A DNA stretch of 5,251 nucleotides from JBNJEM01 sp051745935 (lineage in GTDB: Bacteria; Planctomycetota; Planctomycetia; Pirellulales; Pirellulaceae), in NCBI GenBank assembly GCA_051745935.1, contig JBNJEM010000569.1, forward strand, positions 1 through 5,251, written 5' to 3'. The notes beneath the pieces were generated by a model. The model ran no database searches. It was not told where the DNA came from and saw only the letters and a program-made list of their open reading frames with translations. The translations under genes and the position numbers were made by a program. Position 1 is the stretch's first letter. Every line of letters starts with the position of its first letter. Of this stretch, positions 1 through 5,008 are shown piece after piece.

Positions 1-914
1 GCGGCGGCTTCTTCAACCTCCGCCGACTGGACCGCGATCTCGGTTTGCGTGGGCCCGGCTTTGAGCATTTGCAAGGTTTCGCGGGTGGCGGCCAGCTCCG
101 CCTCGGCCACCGCCAACTGCTCTCGCCATGTTTCCAATGAGCTTAGCGAGGCCGCGTCGTGTTCCAACAGTCGTGACTCGCGAGCCACTTCCCCCTCGCA
201 ATGTTTCCGCGTAGCCTCCCACCGCCGCAAGTTCGCCTCCGCCTTTTCGATTTCCTCGGGCCGGGCTCCCGCCTTCAGGTCGGCCAGCTTCGCGCGGGCG
301 ACCGACAATGCCGCCTCGGCGGTCTGAACTTCGGCGCGGTGAATCTCGCGATCGATCTCGACCAGCTTTTCACCCTGTTCCACCGAGTCACCCTCGCGCC
401 AGGGGCAGTAGGTGATCGGGCCTTCCTTGGTCGCGCCGACGACGATCGAATTGGTGGCCACCACTTCCCCGCTCAACTTCAACGACTCAGCCAGTTCCCC
501 GCGGCCCGCCGCCTGGACCTCCACCAGCATCGGTTTAGCTGGCTGGCCCTTCTTCTTTCCCGCTCCAGGCGCGGACCCCGCTCCCCGTGGCGATTTGCCA
601 TTTTCTTGGCCAGCAGACTTTCGAGGCGAATTGGCGGCTTCCCCATCACCGGTACCGCGAATGGCAAGCCATCCCCCACCAACACCGATCGCGATCACCC
701 CGACCAAGAGAACGGCGCGGTATGGAACCCGCTTGCGGCGTTTTCCATGCTGCTGTTGCGGGCCGCGGGGCGCGGCTTCACCTTCCGGCTCCGCCTCGAT
801 GGACGACGACTGCGCGGATTCCGAAACGCCATGCTTGTCGGCTGGATCGTGCGCGTCACCCTGGCGGGTGGCTGATTCTTGGTTGCTTTTAGATCGACTG
901 GTTCCCATGCTCAT
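1..914 (-). CDS. RND efflux periplasmic adaptor subunit (HlyD/membrane fusion family), C-terminus cut by window edge
   Basis: This protein links an inner-membrane RND pump to an outer-membrane channel. I read 304 residues with no stop. Residues 1-62 are a polar, charged N-terminal stretch (rich in S, E, Q, then KRRKR). Residues 66-86 form one membrane segment or signal anchor (around AVLLVGVIAIGVGGGWLAI). Residues 90-127 are a G/S/K-rich linker. The lipoyl/barrel half starts near residue 130 with 'VEVQAAGRGELAESLKLSG', followed by 'YCPWREGDSVEQGEKLVEID' at 169-188. From about 190 on it is alpha-hairpin coiled coil with the repeated 'LKAG.RPEEIEKAEA' type seen in planctomycete adaptors. The start is the ATG at 914-912, which overlaps the methyltransferase stop as ATGA. 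GGGAGG lies 4 nt upstream of it and 10 nt upstream of a second ATG at 908, so either start is possible. The overlap implies translational coupling. The pump gene should follow beyond the edge. The substrate cannot be read from the sequence. Confidence 0.93.
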   Translation of the reverse strand, partial: MSMGTSRSKSNQESATRQGDAHDPADKHGVSESAQSSSIEAEPEGEAAPRGPQQQHGKRRKRVPYRAVLLVGVIAIGVGGGWLAIRGTGDGEAANSPRKSAGQENGKSPRGAGSAPGAGKKKGQPAKPMLVEVQAAGRGELAESLKLSGEVVATNSIVVGATKEGPITYCPWREGDSVEQGEKLVEIDREIHRAEVQTAEAALSVARAKLADLKAGARPEEIEKAEANLRRWEATRKHCEGEVARESRLLEHDAASLSSLETWREQLAVAEAELAATRETLQMLKAGPTQTEIAVQSAEVEEAA

Positions 915-1663
915 TTCGCCTCCCGCTTCGTGAACCTCAGCCAAACGCCCGCGCTTGCCCGCGGATCGTCAGGAGGGAGGGCCCCTTGGCCGATGACCTC
1001 GAAATCGGGGATGCCCGCCTCCTTCGCCCACCGACGAAAGGTCTCGGGATCTCGCAGGCGGGCAAATTCCCGCGCTTGAGGTGAATCGCTATCGCGGCCG
1101 CCGTGCCGTCGCCGCGCGAACTCTCGGCGCGCCCATTCGGGATATTGGCTGCCTCGCCCCCCACCGATCATCGCTTTACCACCGGGCCGCAGCACGCGAT
1201 GAATTTCACGAATGCCGCTGGGCTGATCGTCCCAGAAGAAAATCGAACCGCGGCTGAACACCAGATCGACCGAGTTGTCCGGCAGCGGCATTTCCTCCGC
1301 GACGCCCACGACGGTAACGAGCCGGTTTTCCAACCCTTTTTTACGTGCTTTTCCTAGTGCCCGGGAAAGCGCGTCCGCGTCGGGATCCAAGAGGACGATC
1401 GTGCTGCGGGCGGCAGCCTCTTTTTTCGACGAGGCAACGGCTAACGCCACGTCTCCAGCGCCCGCGCCCAGGTCGACCCAAACCCCGACCCTGGGTTGGG
1501 ACCACTCCAGAATGTCCGACGCCACATACGGATACAAATTGGGTAGGGGCTTTTTTGCGGCTTCCCCCGGTCCCTCCGCCTCAGCGGGCCTGACGGCCAG
1601 CAGCGACATCGCCCAAAAAACCATCAAAGCCGGCTTGCACGCCACGTCCCAACGTTGTGTCAT
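911..1663 (-). CDS. Class I SAM-dependent methyltransferase with an apparent signal peptide
   Basis: This is a 250-residue Rossmann-fold methyltransferase of the Methyltransf_11 type. Motif I is 'VWVDLGAGAGD' at 61-71. The strand-2 acidic region is 'IVLLDPDADAL' at 89-99. The 'AEEMPLPDNSVDLVFSRGS' block is at 122-140, and 'RVLRPGGKAMIGG' is at 156-168. Before the fold, residues 1-29 look like a secretion signal: R4 and K10, a hydrophobic core at about 11-24, and an A-E-A site at 27-29. The only cysteine is C9, so the cysteine trio of arsenite methyltransferases is absent. The substrate is unknown. The ATG at 1663 has GGAGAG 6 nt upstream. The gene sits between the periplasmic sensor and the RND adaptor and overlaps the latter, so its product probably acts in the same response. 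The family and fold are clear. Export is an inference and is odd because SAM is cytosolic; the segment could instead be a membrane anchor. Confidence 0.9.
   Translation of the reverse strand: MTQRWDVACKPALMVFWAMSLLAVRPAEAEGPGEAAKKPLPNLYPYVASDILEWSQPRVGVWVDLGAGAGDVALAVASSKKEAAARSTIVLLDPDADALSRALGKARKKGLENRLVTVVGVAEEMPLPDNSVDLVFSRGSIFFWDDQPSGIREIHRVLRPGGKAMIGGGRGSQYPEWARREFARRRHGGRDSDSPQAREFARLRDPETFRRWAKEAGIPDFEVIGQGALPPDDPRASAGVWLRFTKREAK
919..924 (-). promoter_or_regulatory. Ribosome binding site of the RND adaptor gene
   Basis: GGGAGG on the minus strand lies inside the end of the methyltransferase gene. It is 4 nt from the ATG at 914 and 10 nt from the ATG at 908. It supports initiation at this junction but does not decide between the two starts. 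Confidence 0.55.
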
Positions 1664-1669
1664 AAGATG

Positions 1670-1675
1670 CTCTCC
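1670..1675 (-). promoter_or_regulatory. Ribosome binding site of the methyltransferase gene
   Basis: GGAGAG on the minus strand lies 6 nt upstream of the ATG at 1663. It supports the start that keeps the N-terminal signal-like segment. Confidence 0.6.
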
Positions 1676-1700
1676 AGCGAACGAATGAACCTTGCTCTAA

Positions 1701-1783
1701 GAACCCTAACGAAACCATGCCGACGCCCCATAATCCAAGGGGTTTTGGAAGCGGGAGCTCGGTTTTGTTACGGGCTGTAAAAC
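1701..1783 (-). repeat. Diverged intergenic repeat, copy A (upstream of the methyltransferase gene)
   Basis: Aligned without gaps to 2343-2425, this segment matches at about 51 of 83 positions by my hand count. The match concentrates in an exact 12-mer (CCGCTTCCAAAA on the minus strand, 1743-1754), a TGGAT just after it, GGTTC at the far end, and GTTT.ACAG.CCGT.A at the other end. This copy ends 37 nt before the methyltransferase ATG. The block around 1768-1783 also reads F-Y-S-P-stop on the minus strand. The last codons of the anti-sigma gene in copy B read F-H-S-P-stop. Copy A may therefore derive from duplication of the end of the anti-sigma gene plus the leader that follows it. Confidence 0.65.
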
Positions 1784-1814
1784 CTTGCTCTCAAATCAAT
1801 CGGACGGCCCCTTG

Positions 1815-2336
1815 TCACGAAACACGCGCCCCACGCCGCGGCGCACCCGCCCGGGGCATCATCATGGGGCCGTTTTGGTTGCACCCGGTCTGCTCGCGAA
1901 TCATCGTGAACAGACGCTGTTCTTGCTCCGCGGTCAGGATCTCCTTTTCGGCAAGCAAGTGGCTGATCACCAGACCTTGCATCTTTTGTTCGCCAGCCTG
2001 GATTTCCCGTTTCTTGGCGGCGATCGCTTCCAAATCGGGATTGGGCGCGGCAATCAAATCCACCATTTCGCCCCGGAGCTTACTCACGTGTTGGCATCCG
2101 GACCGCGCGGACTCGCGAAACTCCTTCAAACGCGGCTCGATCCGCTCCCACTGTTCGTCGGTTACGTCGAGCTTTTCATGTAATGGACACCAGATCCGAC
2201 TCGTCCTCGTGGATGGAGCGGACACAACGGCCTCACCCGTCCCCGCCGAGATCGCATGGACCAACCATGCGGCGACAAAGGCCACATTCAAGGCCACGGA
2301 CGCCACGATGAGAAACGGTTTGCTATTGCGCCACAT
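1815..2336 (-). CDS. Membrane-anchored periplasmic metal-sensor-like protein (CnrX/ZraP/CpxP-type)
   Basis: This is a 173-residue protein with an N-terminal membrane anchor at about 8-28 ('FLIVASVALNVAFVAAWLV') and a helical periplasmic domain at about 50-148. The domain has the pattern of the heavy-metal-resistance / LTxxQ superfamily: an opening 'LDVTDEQWERIEPRL' and a closing 'ILTAEQEQRLFTMI'. Possible metal ligands are C50 and H53 ('WCPLH'), C81 and H83 ('CQH'), H126 in the 'VISHLLAEK' helix, C152, and a methionine run at 158-160. In CnrX the metal is held by two histidines near the domain start plus a His and a Met further on, and the placement here is similar. The gene follows the anti-sigma gene, as expected if it is the third part of a sigma / anti-sigma / sensor switch. 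I see only a weak ribosome site (AGG about 8 nt before the ATG at 2336). The family is fairly sure; metal binding is inferred, and a general envelope-stress role is possible. Confidence 0.83.
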   Translation of the reverse strand: MWRNSKPFLIVASVALNVAFVAAWLVHAISAGTGEAVVSAPSTRTSRIWCPLHEKLDVTDEQWERIEPRLKEFRESARSGCQHVSKLRGEMVDLIAAPNPDLEAIAAKKREIQAGEQKMQGLVISHLLAEKEILTAEQEQRLFTMIREQTGCNQNGPMMMPRAGAPRRGARVS

Positions 2337-2342
2337 GACTGG

Positions 2343-2425
2343 GAACCTATAACAAAAACGTGAGGCGTGCTGTTATCCAGCGATTTTTGGAAGCGGTACC
2401 CTCGTTGGGTCACGGACTGTGAAAC
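2343..2425 (-). repeat. Diverged intergenic repeat, copy B (upstream of the sensor gene)
   Basis: This is the partner of 1701-1783, with the exact 12-mer CCGCTTCCAAAA at 2385-2396 (minus strand). Its proximal end is 6 nt from the sensor ATG, and its distal end overlaps the last codons of the anti-sigma gene. Two copies in matching positions before two genes of one locus suggest a shared promoter or leader. No promoter consensus is obvious inside. Confidence 0.65.
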
Positions 2426-2652
2426 TCCTGGTCGTTAGCCATTCCCGTCAGGCTGAGGTAACTCTCCGTAAACGAGCCACTCGGCGTGCCTGACAGGTAG
2501 TCCAGTGAGTAAATGGTCTCTGCAGCTACCCGTGCGTTCGGTTGCCGGGATCTACCCTCACTGACAGCTTGTCGCCAGGTTTTCTGACCCAACAGCAGCC
2601 CCAGTACCACACCCGCGGCGACGGCGGCGACCGCGTTGACCCAGCGGGGCAT
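2410..2652 (-). CDS. Surviving 3' reading frame of the anti-sigma gene (80 codons, membrane segment plus outer tail)
   Basis: This is the longest uninterrupted piece of the broken anti-sigma gene and could be annotated alone as a small membrane protein. It begins at an ATG that would be internal in the repaired gene. Residues 4-22 are a clear membrane helix (V/A/G/L-rich), followed by K, R and a hydrophilic tail with 'YSLDYLSG' and 'FHSP' at the end. No good ribosome site precedes the ATG, so separate translation is doubtful. Confidence 0.45.
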   Translation of the reverse strand: MPRWVNAVAAVAAGVVLGLLLGQKTWRQAVSEGRSRQPNARVAAETIYSLDYLSGTPSGSFTESYLSLTGMANDQEFHSP

Positions 2653-2928
2653 TCGCCCTGCTCCTCGCGGCGAGGGATGCTCGCGGGCGTTTCAACGCCG
2701 CGTTCCTCCTTCTCCAGCCGGGCCCTGGCCATGCCCCCTCCACAAATCCTTTCGGCACCGGCGGTGCGAGAACCCGTCGCAAGGTCGCCACCAGTCGCTG
2801 TAAATCCTTCAGCTGCTGCCGACACTCGAAACATTCGCGTAAATGGGCCTCAAAACGTTCCCGCTGCTCGGGCGGCAGCCCTTCGTTACGTACCGATCCA
2901 TCAACGTTCGAGCTCGATTACACCGCAT
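2410..2928 (-). pseudogene. Zinc-finger anti-sigma factor (zf-HC2 type), broken by three frame changes
   Basis: The product would be a membrane-bound inhibitor of the ECF sigma factor encoded just upstream. Reading from ATG 2928, the first frame gives 'MRCNRARTLMDRYVTKG'. The next frame gives 'LPPEQRERFEAHLRECFEC' and on to 'APPVPKGFVEG'. The third gives 'MARARLEKEERGVETPAS'. The original frame then resumes with 'MPRWVNAVAAVAAGVVLGLL'. The H-x3-C-x2-C zinc motif with an N-terminal Cys (C3) is typical of ZAS anti-sigma factors, and a membrane segment follows. Each shift is repaired by adding one G at a G run: near 2879-2881, 2734-2738 and 2656-2658. The repaired protein would be 173 residues with a tail of about 55 residues outside the membrane. 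The start is supported by GGAGGTGA 7 nt upstream. The lesions are either real decay or under-called homopolymers. The family call is strong; the state of the gene is uncertain. Confidence 0.8.
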
Positions 2929-2935
2929 GGCCGTT

Positions 2936-2943
2936 TCACCTCC
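2936..2943 (-). promoter_or_regulatory. Strong ribosome binding site of the anti-sigma gene
   Basis: GGAGGTGA on the minus strand lies 7 nt before ATG 2928, a near-perfect match to the 16S tail. It fixes the start of a gene whose frame is soon lost. It also shows that the site was kept as for an expressed gene, which favours recent damage or sequencing error over old decay. Confidence 0.75.
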
Positions 2944-2991
2944 GAATGAATAAACGCACCAGTCGCGGCAAACCCCCGCGAAAAATCTCCG

Positions 2992-3223
2992 TTAGAGATT
3001 GAAATTCTTATGCAGAAGCTTGGACACGGTAGACCGCCCCCGCGCCAAGAGCCGCTCCAACCCCCTTGCAGGGCCCGATCACCTCGCCGATTTCCTCGCA
3101 GCCGAGTCCCTGGTAATAGCGGAACACCACAGCTGCTCGCTGCCTGCGGGGGAGCGACGCGATGACCTGTTGCACCGCGAGCTGGTCTTCGCGGGCGGCC
3201 ACAGGCGCGATCCGCGGGGTCAA
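2992..3223 (-). pseudogene. ECF sigma factor remnant: region 4 only, with a frame change
   Basis: ECF sigma factors direct RNA polymerase to stress promoters. Visible here is region 4: 'LAVQQVIASLPRRQRAAVVF' then 'RYYQGLGCEEIGEVIG', the usual 'LP..QR.A...RYY.GLS..EIG' pattern. After a run of five G (minus strand, 3061-3065) the frame changes. The family-like end 'LERLLARGRSTVSKLLHKN' continues in another frame to TAA at 2992-2994. In the unshifted frame translation ends at 3008 with an unrelated tail, which destroys the DNA-recognition helix. Upstream, the region-4 frame stays open only to a TGA near 3323 and has no ATG. I find no region 2 ('D..Q..F' type) in any frame between 3224 and 3428. 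The gene is therefore 5'-deleted or misassembled. Its place directly before the anti-sigma gene is the normal order. The sigma family call is firm; the start given (TTG 3223) is arbitrary. Confidence 0.72.
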
Positions 3224-3428
3224 GGCCGGAAAATGGGGGCTAGCGGGGAAGGTCGCAGGGGCAGCTACAATTGAATGGCCGCGCGGTTGCGACTGGTGTG
3301 ATGCCGTTGATGGCCGAGTTGATCACCAGGTTCACGGTGTTCACGCTCGACGATACGCGACGCCTCGCCCCGAGGTGGGGGGCGAGATCGCCAGCTTGCA
3401 CACCGTGGGTGACCACCGCCGAGCCGAG
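3224..3428. other. Gap between efflux channel and sigma remnant; no gene recognised
   Basis: No known domain appears in any of the six frames, and the sigma region 2 expected here is absent. The channel's reading frame stays open past its TAG for 62 codons to a second TAG at 3240-3242, giving a V/N/S-rich stretch ('VNTVNLVINSAING') that I do not recognise. An inverted repeat sits at 3364-3386. Confidence 0.5.
3364..3386 (-). terminator. GC hairpin after the efflux channel gene; possible terminator
   Basis: There is a perfect 8-bp inverted repeat, CTCGCCCC / GGGGCGAG, with a 7-nt loop, about 43 nt after the channel stop codon. No T-run follows on either strand, so it is not a classic intrinsic terminator. 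It could act as a transcript-stabilising or attenuating structure between the channel gene and the regulatory genes. Confidence 0.35.
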
Positions 3429-4523
3429 CTAGAGTTGATCGTTTCTTTGATAGCGAAGTTGCCAGCCGCCGCCGAGCGCTCGATAGATTTCGACAAGGCT
3501 TCGAGCCGCGTCGCCGTTGGCCTGGATTAGTTGGTCTTGTTGCCGCGCCAACTCGCTCTGCAACGTAAAGACCCGATTGAAATCGGTTTTCCCCTCGCGA
3601 TACTGCCTCAGGGCCATGTCCACGGCGTTTTCAGCCGCAGTAACACTTTGGCTGAGTTTCTCCACTTTTCGTTGCGATTCCAGGAATGCAACCAATGCGT
3701 TTTCGGCCTCCTCGTTGGCTCTCAATACCGTGTTCTGGTACTGGGTGGCCAGTCGCCCAAATCGGGCGTCCTGAACCCGAATATTGTTCAGGAGACGCCC
3801 ATAATTGAGAATGTTCCATCGCAGGGAAGGACCGATTGAACCGGTGAATGCTCCACTGCTCAACACGTCGGAAAACTTGTTCGCCTCCAGGCCGATGGTT
3901 CCAGTAATGGCAATATGTGGGTAGAGTTCCGCGGTGGCGACGCCGATGCGAGCACTTTGCGCGGCCAATTCGCGTTCCGCCCGCCGCACGTCGGGACGGC
4001 GACGTAAAAGATCTCCGGGAATTCCCATGGCAACCTCGGTGGGCGGAGTGGGAACGGGGCCGGTACCGAGCTCCTGCGTCAGATCCTCGGGCGGGACCCC
4101 AGAAAGGATGCAAAGGCGGTTGGTGGCTTGACGCAAGGCGATTTTGAGTGTTGGAATCGTGGATTCGGTTTGCCTCAGGTTGTTTTTAGCCTGAAAGACG
4201 TCGAGTTTCGTCGTGCGGCCCTCGTTGACCCGGACCTCGGCGATGCGCAGCGAACCGCGCTGGGCCTCTACATTGGCACGAGCTACCTCGAGGCGACTTT
4301 GGAGCGTACAAATGTCGATGTAAGTAACGCCGAGGTCGCCGAGCAGCGTGACTAGCACATCGTCGTAGTTTTCAATCGAGGCATTTAGATCGGCATCAGC
4401 CGCCTCCACCGCTCGTCTAAAGCGTCCCCAAAAATCGAGCTCCCAGGCCAAATTGGACCCAGTCTCCCAAACGCTGAAGTATTTTCCAGACGCGGGCCGA
4501 CCGAGGCGTTGTGCGGTTTTCAT
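3429..4523 (-). CDS. Outer-membrane efflux channel subunit (NodT/TolC family), N-terminus missing
   Basis: This is the outer-membrane exit duct of a tripartite RND pump. Read from ATG 4523 it has 364 residues. Family blocks in order are 'GSNLAWELDFWGRFRRAVEA' at 22-41, 'ENYDDVLVTLLGDLGVTYID' at 51-70, 'GDLLRRRPDVRRAERELAAQ' at 170-189, 'LYPHIAITGTIGLEA' at 200-214, 'WNILNYGRLLNNIR' at 236-249, 'YREGKTDFNRVFTLQSELAR' at 308-327, and the end block 'YRALGGGWQ' at 347-355. Complete members run to roughly 450-520 residues, with a signal peptide, a lipid-attachment Cys and a first helical hairpin. All of that is missing. The frame stays open upstream to ATG 4796, but those 91 codons are R/P/S-rich and unlike the family, and no good ribosome site is seen at either start. 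The partner adaptor is encoded at the left edge. The family is certain; whether the product is functional is doubtful. Confidence 0.92.
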   Translation of the reverse strand: MKTAQRLGRPASGKYFSVWETGSNLAWELDFWGRFRRAVEAADADLNASIENYDDVLVTLLGDLGVTYIDICTLQSRLEVARANVEAQRGSLRIAEVRVNEGRTTKLDVFQAKNNLRQTESTIPTLKIALRQATNRLCILSGVPPEDLTQELGTGPVPTPPTEVAMGIPGDLLRRRPDVRRAERELAAQSARIGVATAELYPHIAITGTIGLEANKFSDVLSSGAFTGSIGPSLRWNILNYGRLLNNIRVQDARFGRLATQYQNTVLRANEEAENALVAFLESQRKVEKLSQSVTAAENAVDMALRQYREGKTDFNRVFTLQSELARQQDQLIQANGDAARSLVEIYRALGGGWQLRYQRNDQL

Positions 4524-4854
4524 ACGCCGGGGCGGATAAGGAGGGGTACATTTTACGGGGTAAGCTGGGGGGCTGTGCGGCGTTTGCTGGTCTGCTGGTT
4601 GGCGAAAGGGCGAAAGCAGACCCTGAAGTCGATCCCCGGAAGTGGATCCGTTTAGGCAGGTGGATCCGACGTCGCGCCTCCCCCAACCAGCACGCCGTGT
4701 GTTATACCGGGACACACGCGCCCCCGCTCCACATTGGTTTGTCGTGATACAGGATCTGATGACGGCTCTGGAATGTGCCGGGCCCCGCCTCTGCATACGG
4801 GCCGCGGCATCGGTGTGCGATCGGGTGCCTCCGACCGATTGGGCGAGCGGGTAT
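4524..4854. other. Stretch between channel and right-edge gene; no recognisable gene
   Basis: The expected 5' part of the channel gene is not found here in any frame. There are short direct repeats: GGCGAAAG twice in tandem at 4601-4616, TGCTGG twice around 4585-4599, and GTGGATCCG at 4642-4650 and 4660-4668. I see no RNA gene and no convincing promoter for the minus-strand block. This is likely a rearranged junction. Confidence 0.5.
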
Positions 4855-4884
4855 TTGACAAACCGACAGCGGTTCGGATATAGT
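4855..4884 (+). promoter_or_regulatory. Sigma-70 type promoter for the transposase-like gene, with inverted repeat in the spacer
   Basis: TTGACA (4855-4860, exact consensus) is followed after 18 nt by TATAGT (4879-4884, one mismatch to TATAAT). The start site would be near 4891, leaving a leader of about 118 nt before ATG 5009. In the spacer AACCG (4861-4865) and CGGTT (4870-4874) form an inverted repeat that could be an operator. The box sequences are seen; promoter use is inferred. Confidence 0.65.
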
Positions 4885-4950
4885 CAGGGTCGCGTGCGAA
4901 ACGCGGGCAGATCTCATGAACCTGGGGATGTGAACGGCCCTCTGGCCAAA

Positions 4951-4967
4951 ACCGCCCGGCGGGCGGT
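4951..4967 (+). repeat. GC-rich hairpin in the leader of the transposase-like gene
   Basis: ACCGCCC and GGGCGGT flank a 3-nt GGC loop, a perfect 7-bp stem 41 nt before ATG 5009. Y1/REP-type transposases recognise such imperfect or perfect hairpins near their genes. It could equally hide the ribosome site or pause transcription. No second copy is in the window. Confidence 0.5.
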
Positions 4968-4996
4968 AAGCCGGTCCGATCACGGCCCCGCCGCCG

Positions 4997-5003
4997 AAGG
5001 AGA
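4997..5003 (+). promoter_or_regulatory. Ribosome binding site of the transposase-like gene
   Basis: AAGGAGA lies 5 nt before ATG 5009, a strong match that fixes the start. Confidence 0.7.
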
Positions 5004-5008
5004 CTGCC

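Noticed and set aside
201..875. Long plus-strand open frames opposite the RND adaptor
   Set aside because: The minus strand reads a full adaptor with family motifs and a coupled start. The plus frames are R/L/P-rich shadows with no motif.
911..1663. Arsenite methyltransferase (ArsM)
   Set aside because: ArsM needs conserved cysteines. This protein has only one Cys, within the signal segment.
1717..2352. A 211-codon plus-strand open frame opposite the sensor gene
   Set aside because: The minus-strand protein has a membrane anchor and a recognisable family domain. The plus frame has biased composition and no ribosome site that I could see.
2656..2881. Programmed frameshifting in the anti-sigma gene
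   Set aside because: Three shifts are needed, and no X-XXY-YYZ slippery heptamer with a following structure fits the switch points. Homopolymer error or decay is simpler.
4601..4668. Short direct repeats as iterons of a replication origin
   Set aside because: Only two copies of each short unit are present, with no AT-rich tract and no replication gene nearby.
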